This document shows, piece after piece, positions 8,487 to 20,700 of a stretch of DNA of 64,000 nt. The translations under genes were made by a program, and so were the position numbers. The stretch is taken from assembly GCA_016786885.1 (NCBI GenBank), contig JAEUVO010000053.1:1-64000 (forward strand), given 5' to 3'. The stretch is from Chitinophagaceae bacterium. Lineage in GTDB: Bacteria > Bacteroidota > Bacteroidia > Chitinophagales > Chitinophagaceae. Position 1 is the stretch's first letter; every line of letters starts with the position of its first letter. The notes beneath the pieces were generated by a model, which saw only the letters and a list, made by a program, of their open reading frames with translations, was not told the DNA's origin and made no database searches.

Positions 8487-9414
8487 AAAGAAGTTTATCA
8501 GGCAGGCAGCCTTATCAGCAGGGGCGTTAATGGCCGGACCTTCCATGTTGGAAGCAGCCGGGTATCTCACTCCTTTGAGACTGACCATTTTACACACCAA
8601 TGATACACATAGCCGGCTGGAGCCTTTTCCTATGGATGGCGGCCGTAACCAGGGGTTAGGAGGGGTGGCAGGACGGGCCAGGCTGATCAGCCAGATCAGG
8701 CAGGAAGAAGAAAATGTTCTGCTCTTTGATGCAGGTGATATTTTCCAGGGTACTCCTTATTTTAATATATACAAAGGAGAACCTGAGATAAAGGCAATGA
8801 CATCATTGGGGTATGATGCCTGCACTATCGGTAATCATGATTTTGATGCAGGAATGGAAAACCTTGCTACGCAACTTACCAGCCATGCAAACTTCCCGAT
8901 GCTAGTTTGCAATTATGATTTTAACGGTACACCGATGGAACGTAAAACACAACCGTATAAAATATTTAATAAAGGCAAATTAAAGATTGGAGTGTTTGGC
9001 GTAGGCATTGAAGGAAAAGGATTGATACCAGATAACTTATTTGGTGCAACAAAATATCTTGACCCGGTTCAGAAAGCTAATGAAGTGGCGTATGATCTGA
9101 AGAAGTTTAAATATTGCGATATGATTATTTGTTTATCACATCTCGGTAATCAGTATAAAGGAAGCGACAAAGTAAGTGATGAAATACTGGCGAAACAATC
9201 AGAACATATTGATCTGATCATCGGCGGACATACACATACTTTTTTGGATGCGCCGGTAATATACAAAAATAAAAAAGGTAATGATGTGGTGGTGAATCAG
9301 GTTGGTTTTGCAGGTATTATTTTAGGAAGGCTTGATTTTGAATTTTCCAAATTTTCAGGCCAAAAATTAGCAAAAAGCCATACAATTTCTGTTTCACAAA
9401 AATCAGGTGGATAA
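8476..9414 (+). CDS. Metallophosphatase, catalytic half of a split 5'-nucleotidase
   Basis: The 312-residue protein (from ATG 8476) carries the dimetal calcineurin-like phosphoesterase motifs of the UshA N-terminal domain: LHTNDTHSR, LFDAGDIFQGTP, TIGNHDFDAG, CLSHLGN and IIGGHTHTF. The N-terminus SRKKFIRQAALSAGALMAG resembles a Tat signal but has RK rather than RR. An in-frame TTG at 8458 would add six residues and is less likely. The start lies inside the end of the preceding gene, so translation is probably coupled. In classical enzymes this domain precedes the C-terminal domain in one chain; here the order is reversed and split. Confidence 0.9.
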   Translation: MLSRKKFIRQAALSAGALMAGPSMLEAAGYLTPLRLTILHTNDTHSRLEPFPMDGGRNQGLGGVAGRARLISQIRQEEENVLLFDAGDIFQGTPYFNIYKGEPEIKAMTSLGYDACTIGNHDFDAGMENLATQLTSHANFPMLVCNYDFNGTPMERKTQPYKIFNKGKLKIGVFGVGIEGKGLIPDNLFGATKYLDPVQKANEVAYDLKKFKYCDMIICLSHLGNQYKGSDKVSDEILAKQSEHIDLIIGGHTHTFLDAPVIYKNKKGNDVVVNQVGFAGIILGRLDFEFSKFSGQKLAKSHTISVSQKSGG

Positions 9415-9548
9415 AAATTTTTTTTTAGAAAAGAAATGGTGATATTCGCCTCCCTGTCCAACTTTTTTAATTGACAATGTGCGAAGATTTTTATCGGACA
9501 AATTCAGGAACAACTATAGTTAACACGACATAAACTGCTTACTGACTG

Positions 9549-10982
9549 ATGGAGAAAAATGCTGAAAAAATCTGGACGAATTGTTTAAAGATCATCAAGG
9601 ATATTGTTGAATGGCAGCATTACAAGACTTGGTTCGAACCTATCAAACCAGTATCTCTTAAAAATAATGTTCTCGTCATCCAGGTTCCCAGCCAATTCTT
9701 TTTCGAATATCTCGAAGAACATTATGTAAATTTATTGGCAAAGACTTTGAAGAGGGAATTGGGAAAAGAAGCCCGGCTCGAATATCGTATCATGGTGGAC
9801 AGTGGCAACAGCAAGAACAAACCTGTTACGATGGATGTAAGCGGACAAGGTTTTAAAACTTTTTCAAATAACGAAATGGATTTTCCTTTAGTCATAAATA
9901 ATCCTGTTAAGAATCCCTTCGTTATACCGGGTCTTAAGAAAATGCAAATCGACCCGCAGCTGAATCATATCTATACATTTGAATCTTTTATAGAAGGAGA
10001 TTGTAACCGGGTGGCCCGCCGTGCCGGTAAAACAGTTGCCGAAAAGCCCGGAGCCAATTCCTTTAATCCTTTGGTTATTTATGGTGGTGTAGGATTGGGC
10101 AAAACTCACCTGGCGCAGGCAATAGGAAACGAGGTAAAAAGATTGCACCCCAACAAGGTAGTATTATATGTAAGTTCCGAGAAGTTCATCAACCAGTTCA
10201 TGGATCATAGCCGGAACAATGCGATAAATGATTTTATTCATTTTTACCAGCTTATAGATGTACTGATCATTGATGATGTTCAGTTTTTTGCAAAGGCTGA
10301 GAAATCGCAGGATGCTTTCTTTGCTATATTCAATCATTTGCATCAGTCCCATAAGCAATTAGTACTTACTTCTGATAAATCACCCAAAGACCTGGAAGGT
10401 GTACAGGAAAGATTACTGAGCCGTTTCCGCTGGGGCCTTAGCGCTGATCTGCAGGTACCGGAATATGATACCCGTATCGAGATACTGGAGAAAAAGATGA
10501 AGAATGATGGCCTGGAAATGCCAAAAGAAGTGGTTAAATACATTGCCTATAACATAAGCAATAATGTAAGAGAACTGGAAGGGGCATTGATATCACTGTT
10601 GGCACAATCTTCGCTTAACAGAAGGGAAATAGACCTGGACCTGGCAAAGAAAGTGTTACGGAATTTTGTAAAATCATCAAGCAAAGAAATTACGATCGAA
10701 ACCATTCAAAAAATGGTTTGCGAGTACTTTGATGTGCCATACGATAAGCTATTGCAGAAGACCCGCAAGAGAGAGATTGTACAGGCAAGACAGATCACCA
10801 TGTACCTCGCAAAGGCCTTTACTAAAAACTCCCTGAAAACCATTGGAGAGCATTTTGGTGGCCGTGATCATACCACTGTTATTCACTCCTGCCAGACGGT
10901 AAAGGATTTGATGGATACAGATGGCGTTTTCCGTGAAAATGTTTTAGAGTTGCAGCAGAAAGTACAACTGGCTGCTATGTAA
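9549..10982 (+). CDS. dnaA: Chromosomal replication initiator DnaA
   Basis: The 477-residue protein has the four DnaA domains. The N-terminal helicase-loading domain (EWQHYKTWFEPIKPVSL) is followed by a variable linker around residues 90-130. The AAA+ core has Walker A GGVGLGKT at 179-186 and Walker B LIIDDVQ at 239-245. The C-terminal DNA-binding domain contains the signature EHFGGRDHTTVIHS. It melts the origin and loads the replicative helicase. No dnaN, recF or gyrB is adjacent, and no cluster of TTATCCACA boxes is seen in the flanking 135 bases, so this is not evidently the origin itself. A terminator follows 40 bases downstream. Confidence 0.97.
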   Translation: MEKNAEKIWTNCLKIIKDIVEWQHYKTWFEPIKPVSLKNNVLVIQVPSQFFFEYLEEHYVNLLAKTLKRELGKEARLEYRIMVDSGNSKNKPVTMDVSGQGFKTFSNNEMDFPLVINNPVKNPFVIPGLKKMQIDPQLNHIYTFESFIEGDCNRVARRAGKTVAEKPGANSFNPLVIYGGVGLGKTHLAQAIGNEVKRLHPNKVVLYVSSEKFINQFMDHSRNNAINDFIHFYQLIDVLIIDDVQFFAKAEKSQDAFFAIFNHLHQSHKQLVLTSDKSPKDLEGVQERLLSRFRWGLSADLQVPEYDTRIEILEKKMKNDGLEMPKEVVKYIAYNISNNVRELEGALISLLAQSSLNRREIDLDLAKKVLRNFVKSSSKEITIETIQKMVCEYFDVPYDKLLQKTRKREIVQARQITMYLAKAFTKNSLKTIGEHFGGRDHTTVIHSCQTVKDLMDTDGVFRENVLELQQKVQLAAM

Positions 10983-11021
10983 AATACTACTGGACGGTTT
11001 CAAGGATATTGAAACAAAATT

Positions 11022-11047
11022 GCCCGGACTGAAAAGCCGGGTTTTTT
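11022..11047 (+). terminator. Intrinsic terminator of dnaA
   Basis: GCCCGG-ACTGAAAAG-CCGGG is followed by TTTTTT, about 40 bases after the dnaA stop codon. Confidence 0.8.
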
Positions 11048-11069
11048 ATTGCCTGGAAAGAAAACTGTA

Positions 11070-11100
11070 TTGGGGGGAAAGCAATTAATCTTTATTTTTG
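11070..11100 (+). promoter_or_regulatory. Promoter of tRNA-Ser
   Basis: TTG at 11070-11072, a 20-base spacer and TATTTTTG at 11093-11100 match the Bacteroidota promoter TTG-N20-TAnnTTTG. The predicted start falls about 5 bases before the tRNA. Confidence 0.75.
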
Positions 11101-11109
11101 CTGCCGCCC

Positions 11110-11200
11110 GGAGAGGTGCCTGAGTGGCCGAAAGGGCCGGTTTGCTAAACCGTTGTACGGGCTTAAACCTGTACCGAGGGTTCGAATCCCTCCCTCTCCG
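11110..11200 (+). tRNA. tRNA-Ser(GCT)
   Basis: The acceptor stem GGAGAGG pairs with CCTCTCC and the discriminator is G. The anticodon loop TTGCTAA gives anticodon GCT, which reads AGC and AGT. A long variable arm (TGTACGGGCTTAAACCTGTACC) is typical of serine tRNAs. The T arm is GAGGG-TTCGAAT-CCCTC. CCA is not encoded. Confidence 0.96.
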
Positions 11201-11211
11201 CAACCATTTTG

Positions 11212-11240
11212 ATTGCCCGCTATTGCGGGCAATTGCTTTT
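11212..11240 (+). terminator. Terminator after tRNA-Ser
   Basis: TTGCCCGC-TATT-GCGGGCAA forms a perfect 8-bp stem followed by TTGCTTTT, 12 bases after the tRNA. Confidence 0.65.
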
Positions 11241-11425
11241 AATTACATTCTGCCACATAATCAATGGAGGGTAGCAATACCACATTCTAATGATTTTCTA
11301 TACTACTTTATTCTAATATACATTGTAGAATTATTTCATTTTTTCTGAATAAAATGACTATTTATCCTCTTGATTCTGACAATTCTGTTTTTGATAGAAC
11401 TTGATGATTGAAAACATCCCATTTT

Positions 11426-11457
11426 TTTGCTTTTCAGGATTTTAAATGATAAATTTG
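11426..11457 (+). promoter_or_regulatory. Promoter of the giant surface-protein locus
   Basis: TTTG at 11426-11429, an exact 20-base spacer and TAAATTTG at 11450-11457 match both halves of the Bacteroidota promoter. Transcription from here would give a leader of about 290 bases before ATG 11752. Confidence 0.65.
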
Positions 11458-11751
11458 GTTTGCAGTAAATGTTAATTTTCAGGACAGACAGGTAATCGTT
11501 TTTTCACCCAATTTTCGCTTCTTAAGTAGATAACAGACTGCAAGGATTAGTAGTTAGCAATGTTATCATGAGCTTCCCGGCTGATGAAATATTGTTATAT
11601 GCTGATTACCGCCCCACTTAGAAAAGCTGTAGAGACATTATCCTGAGAAAAAACTCATTTTAAACTCCGTGTCCGTTTGAATTATGTGTGCCAGGTTCTG
11701 GTACAGGTATTATTGACTTTGTTTTCATTACTACAAACCAAACAAGCTGAA
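11458..11751 (+). other. Long untranslated leader with no recognised structure
   Basis: About 290 bases lie between the predicted promoter and the start codon. I see no riboswitch family, strong terminator or convincing small reading frame in it. An in-frame TTG extension from 11677 is less likely than ATG 11752, which is followed at once by a signal peptide. Confidence 0.4.
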
Positions 11752-14700
11752 ATGAGAAAGTTCATTGCTTCAGGATTCAATTCTTTCCTGGTATTGTTTT
11801 TTGCCTTATTGTTTTCAATAAACCAACTGAGCGGGCAAACAACGCTTACAACATTGCCAAACCCGCCTTATAATGGGGGTAATTCACTCAGTTCACCGGC
11901 ACAGGTGAGTTTTGTAATAGAAAATACCAACGGATTCCCGGTATTGCTTACAGCCATATCAAACTGGTGTACCACTACAGAAAATAATTCAATTTGGCAA
12001 TTGTACTATACAGCTTCTGCCTTGTCTGGTTCAGCGACTGATGTAACAGCTGCCCCCTGGACATTGGCAGCAACTTCTTTGGCCACACCGGTAGCTGCTA
12101 CCGGTATCACACCATTAAATTTCCCGGGACTGAGTTTTACCATTCCAGCCGGTACGCAATATCGTTTTGCATTACGTAATACAGGACCAGGTAGTTGCCG
12201 GTATTCAGGAACAGGTTCAGCAATTGTTCCTAATACTTTTGCCGGCGGCGGTGTCAATCTTAAGTTGGGTGATGTACAGATAGCCGGACAAAGTGTGGGC
12301 TATGGTGGTTCTGGAACCGCACTTACACTTACACCAAGATATTTTACAGGAGCAATAACTTTTGCGCCAGCTGGCCCTTGTACAGATCCGCCTGTGACAG
12401 GAACAGTAACAGCCAGTCAGAATCCTGTCTGTCTTAATACAAACTTTAACCTTACACTGGTGGGAGGCACCGGAGGAACCGGGCAGACTTACCAGTGGCA
12501 GATTTCACCAGATAATACCAACTGGACCGATATTACCGGCGCTACTACAGCTTTCCATACTACCTCACAAACATCATCCAATTATTACAGATGTGCTGTG
12601 ACCTGCGGAGCAACAACCGTTAACTCGGCAAGTTTGCAGGTGGTTACTCCGGCAGCTGTTTCTGGTACATTTACCATCAACAGTGCCCTGCCGACAGGTG
12701 GTACGAATTTCCAGTCATTTAATGCTGCCTATAATTATATATCATGCGGAATAAGCGGACCAGTCATTTTTAATGTTGATCCGGCTTCAGGCCCTTATAC
12801 CGAACAACTGATCATTAATCCTGTTCCAGGAGCATCTGCTACTAATACGATAACTTTTAATGGCAATGGAAGAGTATTACAGTTTACTTCAACCAATACT
12901 AATGAAAGAGGAGTGATTAAGCTCAACGGAGCAGATCATTTTATTTTTGACAGTCTTACTATTAACGCAACTGCTACAACCACAACTGAGTATGGTTTTG
13001 CTGTTCAACTATTGAATAATGCTGATTCGAATATTGTAAGAAAATGTACCATCAATGCTTTCAATGCAGGTACATCCACCAATCATGTGGGTATTTCGAT
13101 CAGCGCCAGCGCTACTTCAGCCACTACCACCGGCAATACAGAGTGTGATGATAACCTCTTTGAATTAAATACAATTAACGGTGGCTATTACGGAATTACC
13201 AATGTGGGCAGCACTACTGTTGCCAACCAGCGGAATAAATTTATCCGCAATACCATCAGTGATTTTTATCTATATGGAATATATGTCAGCGGTACTTTCC
13301 AGACACTTATTGAAGGAAACAATATCAGCCGGCCTACCCGTACGGCCAGTTCTACTATTACGTATGGTGTCTTCTTTACCTCGCTTAGTACTTCTGCTAA
13401 TGTAACCGGCAACTATATTCACGGCATATATGATGGCATGACGACAACAGCCAACGATGCTTATGGTATTGTATTCAGCGGTTGCGACGCCCTGGCAGGT
13501 CTTGAGAACAGGGTAGTGAGCAATGCGATCTATGATATAAAGAGTAACGGCTCGATCTGGGGTTTATACAATACCAGTTCAGATAATGTATTCTTCTATC
13601 ATAATACAGTATCATTGGATGACCAGGCCACTACGGCGGCTTCTACAGAAACCACCCGTGGTTTTTATCAAACAACAGCTGCTGCAGGTATTGAATTAAG
13701 GAACAACCTGTTTACTATCAACAGGGCAGGTGCGGGATCCAAGCATGGTTTGTTTTTTAATACCACAACTTCTACGATCGTTTCTAATAATAACAACGTA
13801 TACTTTACGCCATCAGCAACCACATTCTACGGATCATGGGGTACAGCTAATCAGGCCACACTGGCAAACTGGCAAACTGCGTCTTCACAGGATGCAAACT
13901 CCTCCTATATTGATCCGTTGTATACAAATCTTGGACTGGGTAACCTGAAACCAACTGCTTCATCCATGAATGACCTTGGTGCCGCATTGGGCATCACTAC
14001 AGATATTCTTGGTGTATCCCGCAGTGCTACAGCACCAGACCTTGGTGCATGGGAATTTGATGTGGGTGGTTGTACCGCACCGCCCAATGCTGGTGATGCT
14101 ACTTCAAGCATCAGTGTTCCGATTTGCCCGGGTGAACTGGTATCATTGGGATTGATCAATAATTCTTCTGGTACTGGTCAAACTTATCAATGGCAATCTG
14201 CTACCACATTGGCTGGTCCCTGGACCGATATTGGAAGTGTACAGACTAACCCGGCTTTAAGTCTTAACCCGACAGTTACATTATATTATCGTTGCGCTGT
14301 TACCTGTAGTGGTTCTACAACTTTCTCCACACCGGTACAGGTAGTGGTAAATGCCTTGTTCCCGGCTGGTACATACACTATCAATAGTGCAGTAGCAACA
14401 GGTGGTACTAACTTCCAGAGCTTTACCGATGCGGTATTTGCTTTGCGTTGTGGTATTGCCGGACCTATTGTATTTAATGTAGTAAGCGGTTCTGGTCCTT
14501 ACAATGAACAGGTAATCATCGGTCAGATACAGGGTGCTTCTGCTGTCAATACTGTTACATTCAATGGTAACGGAGCCACTATCACTAATCTTTCTACTAA
14601 TACAAATGAAAGAGCAGTGATCAAACTGAACGGAACAGATCATTTTATATTCGACAGCTTAACAGTGGTGCCGCAGGGCTCAGCTACTACCGAGTATGGC

Positions 14701-17700
14701 TTTGGATTCCATTTGCTGAGTAATGCTGATTCAAATATTATCCGCAACTGTGATATTAACATGAGCATCAGCACAACGTCAAGCAACTTTGCAGGTATTG
14801 TGTCCAGTGTGGGTACTACGGCTACTACCACAGGTACCAATGAATCAGACTACAACCTGTTTGAGAATAACGAGATCACGGGTGGTTATTATGGTATCAC
14901 TTCCGTGGGAAGTACCACTTCTGCTGTAGGTAATAATGTGATGACAAGGAATACCATTAAAGATTTTTATGTGTATGGTATCTATTTGTCAGGCAACTTT
15001 AATGCACTGGTAGAAAAGAACAATATATACCGGCCGACCCGGACAACTTCTACCACTACATATGGTATCTATGTTACTTCATTGAATACAGGTGTGAAGA
15101 TATCCAAGAACAGGATACATAACCTGTTTGATGGTACGCCTACCACCACCAGCACTTCGTATGGTATTTATTTCACCGGTGTGGATGCCATTGCCGGTCT
15201 TGAAAACATTGTCAGCAATAATGCGATCTATAATATGAATGGTAACGGTACCTTGTATGGTATCTATAATACTGGTTCGGATAATGCAGGGTATTATTAT
15301 AATACGGTTACCCTTGATGATCCCAATGCCAATACCACCAGCGATGCATATTGTTTCTATCAAACAACGGCTGCAGCAGGTATTGACCTGAAAAATAACC
15401 TCTTTAGTATGACAAGAGCGGGTAATGGTGATAAATTCTGCATGTATTTTGCTACATCCACTACCACTTTTACTTCTGATTATAATGGCTTCTATAGAAA
15501 CGCCGCCAATTCACATGTAGGGTTTAATGGCGCCAACCAGACAACATTAGCTAACTGGCAGGCTGCTACTACACAGGACGGCAACTCAGTATCGGCTAAC
15601 CCATATTTTACTGATGCGGCTGCCGGAAACCTGGAACCAAGAACTCCGGCATTGGATAACGAAGGAACACCTGTCACAGGTATTACTTCAGATATCCGTG
15701 ATGTGGTACGCAGTGCCACTACACCGGATATCGGTGCATGGGAATTTGCAGTGCCTGTTTGTACTGCTCCGCCAACAGCAGGAACAGCTACAGCTGTACC
15801 GAATACCGGTATCTGCTTAGGCACACCGATCGATCTTGATCTTACTGGTAATTCTATTGGATCCGGTCAGAGCTATCAATGGCAATTTGCTACTGCTGCT
15901 GCGGGTCCATATACTAATCTCGGCAATCCAAAAATTTTCCCGGATACAACTATCCTTGCCAGTGGTACTTTCTGGTATCGTTGTGTGGTGACCTGTAGTT
16001 CACAATCAGCTAACTCAGCACCAGTGCAGGTAACTATGAACCCGCCATTCCCGGCAGGTGTGTATACAATTAATAATACATTGCCAACAGACTTCCCGAC
16101 TGGTTCTAACTTCAATTCATTTGTAGAAGCTGTGGCAGTAATGGAATGTGGTATTGCCGGAGCTGTTACATTCAATGTAGCGCCGGGCACTTATACAGAG
16201 CAGGTAAGAATCCACCGTATCACTGGTGCGTCAAATACCAGCCGTGTAACATTCCAGAGTGCCAATGGTAACGCTGCATCTGTCACACTTACATATGATG
16301 CTACTAATGCAGCGGCCAACTATGTACTGCAGTTAGACAGTGCCAGCTATATCACTTATAAAAACATGACTATTACTGCTATCAATGCCACTAATGGACG
16401 GGCAGTAGATATGGCTAATACTGCATCCAATGATAGTTTGGTAAACAATATCATTAATGTACCAACGGCAACGGGTACAGGTACTACTGTTGTAGGTGTT
16501 CATGCTGCTAACTTATTAGGTTCAGCGAATGTGATTAAAGGAAATACAGTTAACGGCGGTATCAGTGGTATTTATATTGCTTCCACCACTGCGTCGCCTA
16601 TTTCTAATACTTTTATTGACAGTAATACAGTAGCTGGTTCTTACTACTATGGTATTTACCTGGCTAATACATGGTTCTCATCAATAAGCAAGAATAATGT
16701 AACGGTTGCCGCACCAAGAAATACTACTACCTATGGTATTTATTCCAGCGGTAATGATTCTGCTTACCAGGTGAATAATAACAGGGTTACTATCAATGGT
16801 ACTACCACCACTACTTATGGCATGTACCTCACGGGATGTGCAGCCGCAGGCCATACCGGAAGTGTATCGGGTAATAAAATAACAGGACTGACAGGTATAA
16901 CCGGAACATTGTATGGTTTATACCAGACTTCTTCAATTGGTAATTATACCAAAAACAATGTCATCAACATTAACACCAGTGCTACTACCGCCTACGGCTT
17001 GTACTCAACCGGTGGTAATGGTATTAAATATTATAATAACTCTGTACAGAATGCTTCACCTGCAGCGGGCACCACAAATATTGCTGCTTATATCAGTCAT
17101 ACTACTTCATCAGCAGGAGTAGGAGATATCAGGAATAATATCTTCTCGCATACGGCTAATGGTATTGCTGCCAACTATCTAAACGTGGCGAACATTTATA
17201 CAGATTTCAATATGTTCTATACTGCCGGTGCAGCATTGATCAGACAGAATACTGTAAACTATGCTACACTGCAGGATTGGAAGAACGGTCAGAACTGGGA
17301 TTATAATTCTATTGTTTACACTCCTGCTTTTGCTGCAGGTAATGAACTGCAGCCTGATGTGGCTAATCCTGATGTATGGGCTATGCATGGCCGTGGTGTG
17401 CAGATAACCGATAACGCAACAGATATTAATGGCAATGCAAGACCAATTACATTAACAGATGGTGTACCTGACATGGGAGCTTATGAATTCCTTCCAACCG
17501 TGCAACCACCTGCATTGCCTTCCACACCTGCTGCGCCTGCTGCAGGTACCACACAGGTATTTATGTTTGGTACAGATACGGTACAGAAAATAATATGGGC
17601 GCCTGCATCAACAGTTCCAACTACAGTTGATGTAAGAAGGTATTCAGGTATCATTCCTCCGGGATTGGCACCAGGACAACAATCCATGTATTATTACACT

Positions 17701-20700
17701 GATGTTGACATCACCGGAAGTGCACCAACCAATTTCACTAATCAGCAATTCTATATTGATCCATGGATGAGAAATATTCCATTGGAGCCAACAGTGAAAC
17801 TGGGTCGTACCAATGCAGCCGGCACATGGCTGGTAGCATCTGGAAGTACAGTAGATGATCTCGGCAATGTGATAACTGAAAGCAATCTTACCTTCCTTGA
17901 TAAGTTTACAGGTATGACAGATGGTGTGGCACCGCCGCCGGTAGTTCCGCCTGTATTCACTCTGGATACATCTAACAGGGGTAAACGCTTCTGGGTGGGC
18001 TATGGTCACCACTACGGATTCAGTACCAACAGCCAGGACATGGCACTTTACCTGAGTGCAGAAGATTCTGCCAACGTTACTGTGAAAGTAAATGGAACTA
18101 ACTGGGTACGTACCTATGCTATTCCGGCAAATACAGTAAGAGTGAGTGACCTGATGCCAACATCAGGACTGGTGGATGCAAGATTAACAGATGAAGGACT
18201 CTTCAATAAAGGTATCAGCATTGAAAGTGATGTGCCCATTGTAGCCTACGCACATATCAGTGACGGAGCCAACTCCGGAGCAGGTATGTTGTTACCAACA
18301 GGAGTATATGGTTATGAATACAGATCATTGAACTCCCGCCAGTATTATCCAACAGGTGGAGCAGGTTCTTATTCCTGGATGTTTGCGATCGCAGATCATG
18401 ACAGCACATTGGTTGAAATAACTCCGTCTGTTACCACGAAAGGTGGTCGCCCTGCCGGCGTACCATTCCAGGTATACCTGAAGAGAGGTGAAGTGTATAA
18501 CGTAATGGGTACACAAGCCACCGGCGGCCAGGGAACTGATCTTTCAGGATCTACTATCAAATCAATTCCGAATGCCAGTGGCAAATGTTACCCGATAGCG
18601 GTGTTCTCCGGCAGCAGCCGTACTGCTATCTGTAATACCACCAATGGTGATAATATGATACAGCAGGTATTCCCGGCCAGCGCATGGGGAACCAAGTACC
18701 TGACCTTTGCAACAGCCAATTCAGCTTCCAACACCAATTACAATTCCAACGGATGGAGAGTGATGGTAAAAGACCCGGCTACAGTAGTAAAAAGGAATGG
18801 AGTAACACTGGATCCTGCTACACTGATCGTACCGGGTAATTATTATGAATTCTTCGTCGGTAATAATACCGGGGCGAACACAGCCAGCTATATTGAGGCT
18901 GACCAACCGGTAATGGTAGCACAGTATATGCTGTCTACCAGTGGAACCGGTTGTTCAGGTGTTCCGGCGCCAACAGGTAATGGTGATCCTGAAATGATCT
19001 ATATCAGCCCGATAGAGCAGGGTATTAAAAAAGCCAGGTTCTATAACACGAACGCCAATTCAATCACTTCAAACTATGTGAATGTTATATTACCTACAGC
19101 TGCATTACCAAGCTTGCAGATAGATGGCAGTACAACCTTCACTGATGTATTTGCACATCCAAACCTGGCGGGTTATACCTGTGTAAGGCAAAACTTCCCG
19201 GGAGCGGCTGCGCAGCACTATATCACCTGTGATTCTGCCTTCACTGCCATCACTTATGGATTAGGCAGTGTGGAAAGCTATGGTTACAATGCCGGAACAT
19301 TGGTGAAGAATCTCAGCGCTGTTCCATCATTCAATAATGTGTTCAATACAACAGGGGTGAATACGTATACCTGTAAGGGAACACCATTCCGCCTGAGCCT
19401 GCAGATATCTGTAAAACCAACACAACTGGTATGGCAACTGAGCCAGGTGAATAATGTGACACCGAATACCAATGTAACACAGGTGAACCCTGTGCCAACA
19501 GACTCTGTAACCGTCAATGGCAAGAAGTTCTATATCTATACGCTGGCACAACAGTATATATTCAGCCAGGTAGGTACTTACAATGTGCCGATCACCATAT
19601 TCCATCCAAGCATTGAAGGTTGCGGTGGTTCTATTGAGATCAGCTTACCTGTTACTGTGATAGCAGCGCCTGTTTCCAATTTCACTACCAACTTTAGCGG
19701 TTGTGTGGGAGATGTGGTACAGTTCAACGCCACTACTACCACCAGCAACGGTGTGCCAACGAATCAATGGACATGGACATTCGGCGATGGTAATAATGGT
19801 GCCGGGCAAAACCCGGTACACACTTATGCTGCTGCAGGAACATATAATGTATCATTGAGAGGTATTGCCAATGACGGATGTATCGGTGATACTACCAAAC
19901 CGGTAGTGGTGAATCCAAGACCAACCGGGGCTATTACACAGGATACAGTATATGTATGTAATAATGCCAGCGCCACTTTTACGGTACAGAACCCTGTAAC
20001 GGGTGATACCTACAACTGGTACAGCGCTGCAACCGGCGGTACATTACTGGGAACAGGAACAAGCTTTGTACTGAATAATGTTACCGGCTTTGTGAATGTA
20101 TACCTTGAAGTAATAAGACTGGGATGCGCCAGTACCACCCGTGACAGGGCTACAGCCGGCGTATTACCAACCTTAGCAACGCCGGTGGTAACTGTTGATT
20201 CAGTCAGTACCAATACGATTGTGTTCAGGTGGACAGCTGTAACAGGCGCCACCGGTTACCAGGTTTCTGTCAATGGCGGGGCCACCTGGTCCACACCATC
20301 ATCAGGCCCGCTGGGACTGACCCATACAGTTACAGGATTACCATTGGGCACTACGGTCACTTTGCAGGTAAGGGCACTGGGTGGTTGTTTACCGGCTGTA
20401 TCACAGCCTGTATCAGGACAAACTGTAACCGACCAGGTATATATACCGAACAGCTTTACGCCAAACGGTGATGGACTGAATGATGTGCTGAGGGTGTACA
20501 GCAATGTGATACGCAGTATGAAGTTTGTAGTGTTCAACCAGTGGGGTGAAAAGATCTTTGAATCCAGTACACAATCACTGGCATGGGATGGTACGCATAA
20601 AGGCAAAGCACAACCATCAGGTGTGTATATCTATGTATGTGATATTGTATTGAGAAATGGTGAAAGGATACAGCGCAAGGGATCTATTAACCTGGTGAGA

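Noticed and set aside
9415..9548. Possible replication origin next to dnaA
   Set aside because: No cluster of DnaA boxes is visible in the flanking sequence, and in Bacteroidota the origin is often not at dnaA.
11000..11203. Minus-strand frame across tRNA-Ser
   Set aside because: It reads through the tRNA and a terminator and has the usual tRNA-shadow sequence.
12006..12257. Many long antisense frames within the giant surface genes
   Set aside because: They arise from the repetitive, Thr/Asn-rich codon pattern of the sense strand and have no own start context or domains.
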